This document shows, in pieces, positions 24,271-34,943 of a stretch of 64,000 nt of DNA. Source of the DNA: Emydura subglobosa. Its lineage: Eukaryota > Chordata > Testudines > Chelidae. The stretch spans positions 17,047,999 through 17,111,998 of the forward strand of contig ML679969.1 of the NCBI GenBank assembly GCA_007922225.1, in the 5' to 3' direction. Positions within the stretch are counted from its first letter, which is position 1. Every line of letters starts with the position of its first letter. The notes under the pieces were generated by a model. That model saw only the letters and a program-made list of their open reading frames with translations, did not search any database and was not told where the DNA came from. Made by a program: the position numbers and the translations under genes.

Positions 24271-26929
24271 CATAATTCCCCTGTTTTCAACTTTAAGCAA
24301 GGATTTTTTGTGTTAATTACTTACTTAGCTTAATAACGGTTGTTAGTGGTAGTTAGAGACTTTGAGATAGTCTAGGTGAGACTTTACTGGGAGTGGTCGC
24401 ATGCTCCGGTCGCATGGCTTCCTGAAGCGCAGGGGGAAGTCTTCGTAAGGAGAAGAATGAATCTGCAAGGCTTTGAGACCAAAATCCACCTGAAAGCCTC
24501 GCTCATGGAGCCCCCGACCGGCTCCGAACAAACCTGCTCTGCTGCGGTACTCTGTGTGCCATCGGTGTAGAGGGCACTATCGGCACCGGCACCCCAAAGA
24601 GATGGGTTCAGCGCTGACAACGCGGATACTCCCCTACGCTGGCTAAGCAGGCAGTGTGGAGCACCGATCCATATCTAGGTCGGATCATGGAGACTTGCTA
24701 CTTGAGCCAGTGTCTCCAGTCAGGGAACTTCCCCCGACTCTTGGGGGTGGGGAGCCCTTGGCACCTACCAGCACCGTCAACTTCAGAGGCCGTCGGGCAG
24801 CAAGAGCCTTGTTGGCCTTGCATACACCACCGCCCCCATACCTCTACGAGAGAGAAGGGGCTGGCGTTATGGAGGAAGCCCGCGTTGGGACCCCCTGAAT
24901 GGCTCAGGAGATCCCCAGCACGGGGAGGAAGATCTCCTGCAGACTGGCTTCCTAGGGTAGAGCAGGAACACTCCCCTAGAAGTTACTCCAGGTAGCGATT
25001 GCTGGACCAACCTGCATCGAGGCGGAGAGCAAAGTCGCCAGCCCCACACTGGTCTCGACCCCCCGGCACCGGGTAAGGTCCATCTCACTGTTCCCGCTCT
25101 TCACCAGCGAAGAGTTCGCCTGCAATGATGCGGTGCTGATCCCGGTCACCAGAGACAGTCTCGGCACTGAGGAGTTCGCCCCCCACACTGAGGCAACACT
25201 GAACCCGGATGCCGGAGACAGCCTCGGCACCGAGAAGTTTGCCCTGCACTGAGGCTGTGTCCAACTCGGTTGCTGGAGACAGCCTCGGCACCGAGGAGTT
25301 CGCCCCCACACTGAGGCTGCGCAGAACCTGGCGTCGGAGTTTGACTCAACACCGAGATGCATGCAGAGGGCAAAGTCCTTGGTACCGGGATGACACTCTG
25401 GTCAGCCTAGCTCATGGGAGCATTGTCCGTACACCTGCTCCAGCCGTGGTACCTGCATCGAACCTGGTAGTCGAGATCATCGATGTTATGGGACGCTCGC
25501 TGGAGTGGCGGAGCACCTGTGGATCGGGGCACCGCCTCCCCCTCCCCCCGGGGCTCAGTTCTGCGCAGTGAGAGCCTTTGGGGTAGCACCTTCGTGGTCC
25601 TTTGATGGTGCCTCGGTGTCCCTTGGGGAGGTAGTCGCTGGGGGAGCCACCACCAATGAAAGGTGCCAGAGCCTGAGGCGCAGGTAGCCCCGGATGGCCT
25701 CAAAGGCAATGGTCATGGTGGCCTATGTAGTTTCTCGGAGGGGGACGGAATGGGATGGGACGGGACTGGACCAGACCGGACCGGATCATGGTCCGTCAAC
25801 CCCTTGGGGATGCAGTCAGTGCCCTGGGTTCAGGAAAAAGGGCCACCATTTGCCATTGGACAGCGACTCGGCCCCACGGGCAGGGACCCCTGTGGGGACC
25901 GCCTGTCGAGTGGAAGAGGTGCTGCAGTCCTCCAATTCTGCCCCCTCTTCTTCCCGCCGGATGAAGCATGCTCCTGGGCCCTGGTTGATTCTAGGGCACA
26001 CTGGGGACTGCTCAAGAGTTGGCCACCCCCTTGGGGCTGGAAGCGAAGGAGCGAAAGGGGCATCAGACAGTCCCTTTAACGTGCTAGCAGTGGGCCCCCA
26101 CAGTGGGGGTAGCCCTCCCAGTCTACAAAGGGGTGCTCAAGATAGTGAGGGCTTCGTGGCAACACCCTCCTCTGTAGCCGATACCTAAATGAGCCAAGAA
26201 AGGTATTACGCCCCAGTCAAGGGGTTTGAATTACTTGTTCACCACCCTGCCCCAGTCCCTGGTGGTGGTTGCTGCCAACCACAGGGATGGGCAGGGCAGC
26301 TGGGCTCTACTCCACAGAGCAAGGGTGATTGTAAGCCAGACTTGTTTGGAGAAAAAATTTATTCAACAGCACTACCAGCAAGTAGAAGGTGAGCCCTTGG
26401 AGGACTCAGTGAGCCGCTTTGCTGAGGCTCTGCCCGGCAGCAGGCGCTGAACTTGTATACCATTGCAGAAGAGGGTACCACAGGAGTTAGAGCAGCACTC
26501 CAGGCATCCTCAGTTGCTGCTGATTCGGTGGGCAGAACCATACCCCCCACTATCGGCATGCTCAGATGTTAATGACTGCAATCCCGAAAGGTATCAGCAC
26601 CCCTTCTGGGCCCTCCCTTGGATGAGTCAGCGTAGTCTTTTTGGTTCAGATGGATGCGAAGCTGCGTGGTCTAAAGACCATCCTCTGGTCCCTCGGCTGT
26701 TACATGCCACAGATCTTTACGTGTCAGGCAGGTCCCCAGGGACAGCAGCAGCAGAGCTCTCAGCCACGGCTGTCCCACGACCTACGGGCAATGGGACAGA
26801 GTCAGGGGGTCTAGGAGTCACCATCCACCCTGAGTGGCTCCTTAAGCCCTCAGTAAGGGTCATCTCAGCAATAAGGCAGTCTGAAAAGGCCCTTTCTGAT
26901 GGTGCATGCAAGGTAGCGCCCTAGCCTCT
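24271..26929 (+). pseudogene. DIRS gag-like region, decayed
   Basis: GC-rich region between the left repeat and the reverse transcriptase, where DIRS elements carry their first ORF. Many short frames are open (for example 25694-26188 and 26226-26450 on +), but no single one spans it and none has a motif I can name. The calls TLPQSLVVVAANHRDGQGSW and LEKKFIQQHYQQ look protein-like. The assignment rests on position within the element, not on direct homology. Confidence 0.5.
25101..25360 (+). repeat. 60-bp tandem repeat inside DIRS ORF1 region
   Basis: Units begin at about 25101, 25160, 25223, 25283 and 25344 (spacing 59-63 bp), each starting TCGGCACCGAGGAGTTCGCC or a close variant and ending near GGAGACAGC. 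In the + frame two units read DSLGTEEFAPTLR. The unit length is close to but not always a multiple of three, so the frame shifts between units. Confidence 0.8.
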
Positions 26930-27660
26930 ACCCTCCTTCCGGTTTGCGTGGGCCAGAATGCCTTCGGACCACTGGGTCCTGATATGGTTTGGTAGGCTAG
27001 GCCCCCCGGTCGTCTCCACTTCCTCCCCACCCCCAACCCCCATGACACCTCCCCCTTCCTCCGTCTCAGTGACAATTTCACATCCAAGAGGTTGAGGCCG
27101 TCTCAGCCCGGAGCAGTGGGAAATGTCCCACAGGGCATGGCAGAAGAGGTCTTACTCGAGGTACTTCCTCGTCTCCTAGGAAAAAGGGGATTTAAGGATG
27201 GTATCAGACCTATGTCGTCTCACAAATACTGCAAGGGACACAAGTCACACATGGTCTCCCCAGATCCAGTCTTGGATACCGGGGCCTGGTATGCTACCCT
27301 GGATGTCAGGGACGCATATCTTCTATGCTTCCTTCACTTCGTAGTGGTTGGCTCCTTTTAATGCTTTACGGCTTTACACTGTGGCCTGTTCTCGGCCCCG
27401 AGGGTGTTTACCGAAGGCCTGGCAGTGGTAGCTGTGCTTGAGGCAAAAGGGGGTGCAGGACTTGAACAAGGCAGGTCCAGGTCCCGAGCAGTGTGAGTCA
27501 GTCAGGTGCCACTTGCGGCTGGTGGGTCCTGCTGGTAAACAAACAAAGTTCATGTTAACTCAGGTACAGCCTATGGAATGCATTGGCATGACTGGTTGCT
27601 TCCCGGATCAGGCCTTCGTGCTGTGAGACAGCGTCCCTCAGGATGGCCCACCTACACAAA
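26930..27660 (+). pseudogene. DIRS reverse transcriptase, inactivated
   Basis: Piecewise + strand translation follows the DIRS reverse transcriptase. WARMPSDHWVL lies near 26950, a YSRYFLV-like stretch near 27140-27180, and LDTGAWYATLDVRDAY at 27272-27319 corresponds to the first catalytic Asp block (usually ALDLKDAYFH). LHFVV follows, then, after a frameshift and stop, SAPRVFTEGLAVVAV near 27392-27440. KFMLTQVQPMECIGM near 27548-27592 matches the block after the active site. I could not find the YxDD-type box that should lie between these last two, so it is probably deleted. The reading changes frame several times; the protein cannot be made. Confidence 0.8.
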
Positions 27661-27834
27661 TACCCAAAGACAACAGCCAAACATGGCCAACAGCTGGTAG
27701 GTCACAGGGTGGCCTGCACCTATGTGGTGAGACTAGCGAGCCTGATGCTTAGGCCGCTTTAGTCACGGCAAGCCTCGGTGTACAGTCTGTGCAGGTAACT
27801 TCTACACCGGGAGGCTACGGTCCCCTTCCCTCCC

Positions 27835-27885
27835 CTCGCGCCCCTCCCCCCCCCCTCCCCCCCCCAAAAAAAAACCCAAAAAAAC
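27835..27885 (+). repeat. Poly-C / poly-A low-complexity tract
   Basis: A C-rich run with few interruptions is followed directly by A-rich sequence. It sits in the DIRS coding part and breaks the frame. Confidence 0.8.
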
Positions 27886-27929
27886 AAACAGCAGCAAGCC
27901 CTAGCCTCCCTAGACTGGTGGATGACTCC

Positions 27930-28340
27930 TCAGGAAGTGTGAAGGGGTGTTCAGTTTGTGGAGCTGGCTCCCTCAGTTATCCTGATGTCGGACGCTTCAG
28001 GCAGAGGGTGAAGTGCCGTATCAGCGCTGACCTCGGCTCACAAGGTGTCTGGCCAAGAAAGGAGAGGCATCGGTGCACCAATGTAATGATCCGCGAAACG
28101 CCCGCAGTGCTTGTGGAATGTTCCCCTGCTTATCGAGGTCAGGGTAATACAGGTGTTGACAAACAGCACAGCGTCCATGTATTACATCGACAGGTGGGGG
28201 AAGCCCATTCGTCAGCCTCATGAAGGGAAGCTATCGGTCCTTAGGACCTGGCAGTGATCACCTCCCAGGGGTGATGAACAACGAGGCAGACTGCATCAAG
28301 GGGTCGCCCTCCCTCACCATGATGGGTTGCTTCGCCCACA
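27930..28340 (+). pseudogene. DIRS RNase H domain, inactivated
   Basis: The + strand reads LMSDASGRG near 27985, where RNase H has a catalytic Asp in a TDAS-like start, then a TSAHKVSGQERRG-like stretch (usually AQGxWSxxE) and SMYYIDRWGKP near 28170 (usually MxYINKQGG). Several stops interrupt it. Further on, FPPFPLLHTVLLKMRKG near 28500 and ILIALVWPCQQF near 28560 match the segment that links RNase H to the recombinase in DIRS elements. Confidence 0.7.
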
Positions 28341-28699
28341 AAGGACATCTATGACCATCTGGAAGGGGGGTTTCCCCAAGTCCATATTGGACTGGAGCAC
28401 AAGATGTCCACAGTGCTGCTCTCTCCATGGTCAAGGGGTCGGGGCGATTGCCAACGCCATCTGTCTGTAGCGGTCATGGAGCTTCATATTCACTTTCCCG
28501 CCTTTCCCCTCCTGCATACAGTCCTGCTAAAGATGAGGAAGGGTTAAACAGATGCCATCTTGATTGCTCTGGTCTGGCCATGCCAGCAGTTCAGCATACT
28601 TCTGGACTTCTCGATTACCCACCTCGGGAGCCTCTGAGACTGTGTGATCCCAGATCCCAGGATCACGGTCACCTGCAGTGCCCAGACCTGGACCCTCAA

Positions 28700-29690
28700 C
28701 ACCTCAGGAAGTGGTGGACTGGTGGCCAAGACACGATGAGCGAACTGCTCAGAACAAGCCCAGTGAGTCCTGCTGGGTAGCAGGAAGCCCTCCACACAGA
28801 TTGTGTACCAGGTTAAGTGGAAGTGGCTGTTGCCTGCCTGGGGGAGTCCCGGGGCATTCCACCTAGCCTCTCGCCAGTGCAGGTGATTTGGGAAATATTT
28901 GCCACAGTTAAAGTTCCAGGGACTGGCTGCGGCCTCCTTAAAGGCCCACCTAACAGCCATATCAGCCTTCCATCAGTCGCTAGAAGGGGGAATGCTGTTC
29001 TCCTATCTGATGTCGGTTCGGTTCCTGAAGGTGACGGGAGGCTCTACCCCTGTGACATCATGCCCTCTACCCCTGTCTTCTGGGAAGGTGGCCTTCCTGG
29101 GGGTATTTACCTCAGCAAGGAAGGTCTCCAGGATCAGGGCTCTGACCTCGGAGCCTCCCCCATACTGTATTCTATAAAGATAAGGTTTAGTGGAGGCCGC
29201 ACTGGGCCTTCTGGCCTAAGGTGGTTTCCCAGTTTCATTGTGACCAACATATATTCTTCCTATGTTTTCCCCGAACCACATGGTTTGGAGGAGAAGAGAA
29301 GGTGGCACTTGTTAAATGTGAGAGGGTCCCTGGCTTCTACATGAGGTGTACAAGGCCGTTCCAGAGAGCAATGCAGCTCTTCATCACAGCAGCCGACCAG
29401 ATGAAAGGCTCACCGGTCTCCGCCTAGTGCATTTTCCTTGTGAATAACTTCCTGTATCATGTTTGGTTACGAGCAGGTGAAGGTGCCACTTCCGGGCGCT
29501 ACCACAACTCACTAAACGGAGCTCAAGCTCCAGCTACAGCCTTCCTAGCAGAAGAGCCAGGGCAGGGCATCTGCAGAGCAGATACCAGGCTGGCGGTACA
29601 TACCTTCATGTCCCACCATGCCTCTCTCCAATGGGCACGGGAAGACGCGGGCTTCAGCAGAGCTGTGCTGCAGGCGGCTCATCGCTAACT
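28700..29690 (+). pseudogene. DIRS tyrosine recombinase, inactivated
   Basis: In retrotransposons of this group the recombinase inserts a circular DNA copy. The + frames 28899-29177, 29221-29427 and 29440-29688 cover it: SLKAHLTAISAFHQSLEG (N-terminal core-binding type helix), KVAFLGVFTSARKVSRIRAL (catalytic Arg region), MVSQFHCDQHIFFL, MKGSPVSA, and GICRADTRLAVHTFMSHHAS near the C-terminus. At the end the usual HY pair, whose Tyr is the nucleophile, reads HH (CAC CAT), and the upstream HxxR box is not visible in its expected place (around GAQAPATAF). Several frame changes. Dead on three counts. Confidence 0.8.
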
Positions 29691-29723
29691 CCGGCCCACC
29701 TCCAAGGTACTGCTTGTTAGTCA

Positions 29724-29820
29724 CCTATAGACATGGACATGAGTAAGCACTCAAAGAAGAAAACAAGGTTACTTACTAGTAACTGCTGTTCTTCAAGATG
29801 TGTTGCTCATGTCCATTCCA
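29724..29820 (+). repeat. DIRS internal complementary region
   Basis: The left half (GGACATGAGTAAGCAC, then TCAAAGAAGAAAAC) is the reverse complement of the first bases of the left terminal repeat. The right half (AAGGTTACTTACTAGTAAC, then TTCTTCAAGATGTGTTGC) is the reverse complement of the last bases of the right repeat. The two halves meet at AAAACAAGG, i.e. the junction the two ends would make in a circle. This is diagnostic for DIRS elements. Confidence 0.88.
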
Positions 29821-29852
29821 CAACCCACCCTCCCGTCCCTGCTGCCAGAGTT

Positions 29853-30069
29853 GGCGGAAAGAAGGGACTGAGGGGGCGTAGGGCCGGTAGTGCCCCATGT
29901 ACCGTGGCATGTGCGCGGGACTCCAGGGGGCGCTGGATCCAGCCCTACAGGATCTGCTAAGGGGAAAAAAGTTCTGGTAGCCATGCATGGAGGCGTGCAC
30001 ACACCTATAGTGGAATGGACATGAGCAACACATCTTGAAGAACGTTAGTTACTGGTAAGTAACCTTGTT
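29853..30069 (-). repeat. DIRS right inverted terminal repeat
   Basis: Reverse complement of the left repeat over 29853-30043, followed by an extra terminal segment (GTTAGTTACTGGTAAGTAAC, then CTTGTTT) that has no partner in the left repeat but pairs with the internal complementary region. Confidence 0.88.
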
Positions 30070-31599
30070 TTTTGTGTAGTGCCTTGCGACAAAAGTAGCT
30101 GTAACAAAATCAGACAAAAAGACTCAAAATGGTTCAGTCTCACCTTTCATCAATTCAACATATCCAATCAAACAAAACCAAAAAAGAAACCAACACCTTA
30201 TTGCTAGTGCTAGTGATAATTTTAAAAAACATGTAAACAGAAACATCTGGGCTGATGAAAAGGAGTAATAGAATTGTTGTATACATGTTACAGATCATAA
30301 TTCCTCACTCTCACCCAAAGACTTGCATGCGCATTGAACAGAAGGGGTGACAAGACTGGACTCCCTAAGCCAGGTGTTAGAGCATTATCAGGAAGGAAAT
30401 TACTCAGTCACCCTGTGAAATCCCTGAGTGAGGGAAGAGCAGAACCCTTGCAGAGCTACCCCATCCACACCAACATAACTTTCCAATCAAAGATATCCGA
30501 AACTGCTGATGAATCACCTATTGGCATCCATCAGGAAGTAGATCATCAGTCAAAGGTATCAATGCCATCTCCAAGCAATACCCTAGTCTAAATCTGTTTA
30601 GCACAGGTTTTCCTATTGTACCCATCACAGTAGTATCTAAGTGCTGGAACCAAACTGATCAGGATTGAGGAGTTTATGGACTCCAGACGTGAATGGAATT
30701 GCCTCATCACCACTTCACAAGCTGCCTAAAAAAGTGGTGATTTGTGAGCCACAGGGCACACTTCAGTGGGTATGACAAACACCAATCTGTGAGGTTTTGA
30801 GAAGAGTTTGAGTTGACAGGTGAAATGACTAGAACTTTGTAAAATAAACTGTACCAACATAGTGCTATATTAATTCAGTAAAGGTATTACCTCTCTGCAG
30901 CTTTGTCAAATCAAGACTATAGTTTCACTCACACTAAAGGTTTATTTTTTCAGACCGTTGTATAGCAATAGAGCATGGAAGCAATTTTAAGAATCCTTAG
31001 TTCTGGTCCACACAAAAAATGGTTGATGTAGTCTTGAGAACGACACCAGATTTAATCCAGTTAATTACAGTTGGTAGAGAGAGGAAATAAACTTTTAATT
31101 ACTTTTATCAAAATGTTTATGAAGTCGTTCAGATGGGAGATAGGGTGAAAGCTTCCTGGTGACATCCAGCGCTGAGATGCTTAGGAGTGAAAACAGGTAG
31201 CAGTTTATCCTGCTGCACAGTAAGATTAGCAGAAAGGAGAGTAAGAAGTTGTGAGGCATTATTCTGTTCAGTTGAGATCTCATTACAAGATGCCTGAGAC
31301 ACTGCTAGAAAGCTGATGGTGAAAAAATATTGCAGGTATGAAAATTGCCCTGTTGCGTATGTGAAGAGAGCTGTGAGAGGCTCAGATGAAGAGGGCTCTA
31401 TATAACTGCCAGCTAGTGGCATTAATAGTAAAGGTAAACTGTCATTGGATGCCTTTCTTTTATATTTCATTCCCTTGGAAAGCACTCAAATATCTTATGT
31501 ATAAAATTAATATTTTGTTGTATTTTAAATGAAAAATCATGTGTATTCATACATTGTAAACACAGAATACAATATCAATATAGATGTCTAAGGTTCACC
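30070..31599. other. Intronic sequence, nothing firm
   Basis: Short frames at 30334-30591 (+) and 31129-31485 (-) have no recognisable domain. No repeat classified. Confidence 0.35.
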
Positions 31600-32215
31600 C
31601 TTTTCTTCCTATCCAGATCACCAGAATTCTCATCCAGGCCCTCATCATCTCTGATCTTATAACTAAAACCCCCTCCTCTCTGGCTTCCCTAAACCCCACT
31701 CTCCTGTCTATAAAAGACTCCCTGGATTGACTTCCTTTTCCACTTCTCTGACCATATCACCAGCTCCTCTTTGAATTCTTCCATTAGATCCAATTATTTC
31801 ACTGCGTCATGTTCAAGTTTCTTGTTTTCATCTTCAGGGCCATTCACAAATCTACCTTTATTCCCTTCTTATCTCTTATTGTGTTACTCTCTCTGCACGT
31901 CCTTCCATTCTGCCCTGTCTCATGGAACACCCTCCCTGAACTGATTCATAAGGCTCCTTACTCTCTTCTTCTTCCAACCTCTCCTCCATCTCTGCTGAGA
32001 TGCTTAAAATCAGCTAATTAATGATGTTTTGGGGGCCTGATAAGAATAGTTGGCACTTAGAAATTGCTCGTGTATATATGAGATTTAACGATCTCTCCTC
32101 CTGCTCTTTGTGTTTCTTTTCTTACGTTTTAAACTCTTTCAGACAGAAATTTCATGTGTGCTTGTACTAGCACTGATTATAGCCTCTGGGTACTATCTAA
32201 GTATAAATATTAACA
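31600..32215 (+). mobile_element. Possible L2/CR1-like LINE 3' part
   Basis: Pyrimidine-rich sequence with CATGGAACACCCTCCCTG (reads WNTLP-like, a block common at the end of LINE ORF2) and a TTTGTGTTTC...ACTAGCACTG tail. It is old, and the family call is weak. Confidence 0.35.
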
Positions 32216-32344
32216 AATAGTAATGCAGGTGTGCAACAGAGTTGACATGGAAACATTTCATGACAATGTGCTAATAAAAAAACAAAACAAAAAATTCCTC
32301 CGTCATTAGTGTTCTATATAATTGCCAACCTGTTGCTGTGATAA

Positions 32345-32485
32345 ATAAGACAAAAAGCTCTTTGCGGCTGCAACTATAACTTGTTACATGTTTGTACATT
32401 GCCTAGCACAAAAGGCACCCACTTGGATGAGGCCTTTAGGTGCTACCATGAGATGTGTTAAATGTTAATTAAAGCCCCTCAAAAT
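32345..32485 (+). repeat. SINE/LINE tail fragment
   Basis: AGCTCTTTGCGG, then TGTTTGTACATTGCCTAGCA, and TTAGGTGCTACCATGAG. This matches the common GTACAGCGCCTAGCAC tail shared by reptile L2-type LINEs and their SINEs. Confidence 0.6.
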
Positions 32486-34757
32486 CTCAAGCAAACAAAA
32501 ATATTAAAAAATTGCTCATCTCAAGACTCCAGCTCAAGTCTGAGTGGCAGGTACGGAAGTATGGGTTCACATAGTATTAATTACTCATACCACAGATTCT
32601 GAAACACAGCCACATCAGTTCCTAGCAACTTAGCATTTAGAGAATTGTAAACTTAGGCTGTATACAGTTTTATCCAGGTGCTAACAGTAGCTTGACCTTA
32701 TACAAGGTACAAAGGACATTATGCTCCACCTTCCCTTTTTTAAATAAGGTGGTAATAGAATTTGGGATAGTATATATAGACTTCATAGAAGAAATGCCAA
32801 CATGGTGGCTATTATTATTTGCCTTAAAAGTGATGGGAAACTGGCTGCTAGGGTGTCTTTTCTCTATATTTATTAATAGAATTCAGTCAGGTAGCTTGGA
32901 GACAGTCAGTTCATCTTCACGGTGAGAAAGATTTGAAGTAGTTTCCTAGCCACATTAGTTGCGTTCCATATAATGGGTGTGGTTTTGTATACCTTGCAGG
33001 GCATTCTTTAGGGAGAGAGATAGAAGGCAGGTTAGGTAGTATTTCGGAGTGAACATCGCTTTACTTATATACATGAAGATGAGGACCAAGTGCAGAAGCA
33101 GAGAACAGGTATGTTGTTTCCTGGCACTCTTGCCACACTGTTCATGTGCTTTGTTTTGACATACAGAAAAGGCAAGGATATTACCTTAGTCTAGATCATT
33201 TCAGCTGGTATATGGCTCAGAAGAAACATGTCAATAGCGTATGGTGTAAAATGATGACGATGACCTGAGCTTAATTGAGTATTTAGCCCAGTGCTTGTGT
33301 GAGTTATTATTAACACCATTTACAGCAGTTACTGTTTTGTCACTGCATTATTACAGTGTAATAAAACATTGTTACAGGTAACCACTTTCAAATGGTGTAT
33401 TTCTACAGAAAATGGAGTGTGAAAATCTGAATAAAATTGTTTTTCTCTTTATCTTGTTGGAATGGCTAAAGTTTGAAGCATAAAAGTAGGGGGGAAAGAT
33501 GTTTTTCCAGCTGGTCCAAGTGCTGCTTTTTTCACCTCTGGTGTAGTTTTGAAACCACAAGCCAATATTGTATAAAACAGTCCGCTTAATTTGGCTTGTT
33601 TAAAGAGCTTTCTTGGCTAGGAGCTATATTGAAACTCTCAGCTGGCATTGAAAATGTTTAGTAGCATTTGTTATTTCCAAATAACGCTTTACTCTTTCTG
33701 AAAATACAGGTGCCCAGACAAAAAAATGTTTTTAAAAATTGAATTCTGTAGAAATTGGTGTGAAGTCTATTGTGCAGTTTTTCTCTTCAAAGGTTTCTGT
33801 ATGTTAATTTGTTTTGTTTATACAAGTTCAGGAGTTTTACTTTATCAAATGTCATCAGCGCAAGCTTTTCTATGAAAGTTGTTTATTGCTGCTGCTCTGC
33901 TAATGTTGTTGTATTTCTTTCTGGTCTTGGTGTTCCAAAGCTGAATTACTGTGACTAATGTACCTCTGTAAATTTTTGCAACCATCTACGTTACTGATGT
34001 CTGCATGTGATGCATGGTATCTTTTCGTGATTTTTTTTTTTTTTTGTTACAGAAAAATGGCATTTCTGCTATATCAGTTTAGTGTATGATGAAACATTTC
34101 AGTGAAATATTTCAGCATACCAAAAAGATATTAACTACTGTATATTGGACAAATAGCTGTGCTTACCTTTTGATATCCCAAAACTTCAATAGATGATTCC
34201 TAAGTGGAAAATGTGGTCAGGTGTCTTTTAAAGTTAAGAAGATGAACAAAAAAGAAAAAACTATTTTAAGGTCTAACATTGATCTAAAGGTGCATGCAAT
34301 GAATACCAGGTATTTTGGGATAAATTAATGCCTTTTCTATTTATTTTTTGCTAACACATTCATTCAACTGCTGTGTTAAACCTACTTATTATCTAATCCA
34401 GGTTGATGGATTAAAAGATGTGGTAGAAGTTCCTTTAAAAATAGATGAGAGATTGTGTACCATAAAATAACCAGCATCTTTTCTCTTTTGCCTTCTTTTT
34501 CTTCTATTTTTAGTGCATAGTTCAGTCTAAGGGTAATATATCCTGGTCAGACAGTGAATAGTTCTAACAGGATCTTTTTTTATAACCATCATTGACACAT
34601 TTAATTCATTAGGTACAACATCCTAAGTAAATTTTTGCAGACCATAAAACATAGTTAATCTGGTGAGAAGCAATAAAAGGTGAAAAATCGTTAAGCCAAA
34701 TGTAGAATATTGCTTCTCTGTAGAAACTTTTACTGGTCTACAATATCTTTTGTCATA
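32486..34757. other. CAMTA1 intron immediately upstream of the exon
   Basis: No repeat or gene recognised. A T-run at 34030-34044 followed by GTTACAG looks like an acceptor site, but no conserved codons follow it. Confidence 0.45.
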
Positions 34758-34807
34758 AATTTTTCTAGGGTGGTTCTTTACATATTTCATCTATTTCTTG
34801 TTTTCAG
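34758..34807 (+). promoter_or_regulatory. CAMTA1: 3' splice acceptor tract of the CAMTA1 exon
   Basis: A T/C-rich run precedes TTTTCAG directly before the first conserved codon. It has the usual form of a strong polypyrimidine tract and acceptor AG. The matching donor GTAGGAG starts at 34944. Confidence 0.8.
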
Positions 34808-34943
34808 ACCACAGAATGGTTCTATGATCCTGTACAACAGGAAGAAGGTGAAATACAGGAAAGATGGATATTGCTGGAAAAAGAGGAAAGATGGGAAAAC
34901 CACCAGAGAGGATCACATGAAACTGAAGGTCCAGGGAGTGGAG
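34808..34943 (+). CDS. CAMTA1: CAMTA1 internal exon (part of CG-1 DNA-binding domain)
   Basis: This exon encodes about 45 residues of the CG-1 domain, the sequence-specific DNA-binding domain near the N-terminus of calmodulin-binding transcription activators, which act in the nucleus. The translation runs from RPQNGSMILYNRKK through WKKRKDGKTTRED to KVQGVE and includes the basic, nuclear-localisation-like KKVKYRK and KKRKDGK clusters. The acceptor is a pyrimidine-rich tract ending in TTTTCAG at 34807; the donor is GAG/GTAGGAG at 34944. The first base completes an Arg codon, so the upstream intron is phase 2 and the downstream one phase 0. Met after NGS and VE at the end fit my memory of CAMTA1 better than CAMTA2. 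The open frame continues into intron on both sides, but those residues are not family-like. No neighbouring CAMTA1 exon was found in the window. The exon shows no frameshift or stop. Confidence 0.93.

Larger units (their letters stand above)
24079..30069 (+). mobile_element. DIRS-type tyrosine-recombinase retrotransposon, structurally complete
   Basis: About 6 kb, bounded by inverted terminal repeats (24079-24270 and 29853-30069) with an internal complementary region at 29724-29820. This is the DIRS architecture, which replaces LTRs and uses a circular intermediate. Inside, in order, are a gag-like GC-rich region with a 60-bp tandem repeat, reverse transcriptase, RNase H and tyrosine recombinase homology. 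Every coding part has stops or frameshifts. GTT is present at both outer edges (24079-24081, 30067-30069). No target duplication is evident, as expected for this class. GC content is far above the flanks. Confidence 0.9.

Noticed and set aside
25663..26188. Separate host genes in the GC-rich 25-26 kb region
   Set aside because: The whole segment lies between the DIRS terminal repeat and DIRS reverse transcriptase, so it is part of that element.
34026..34060. Additional exon after the T-run and GTTACAG
   Set aside because: The bases that follow do not encode any CAMTA1 sequence and no donor with conserved frame follows.
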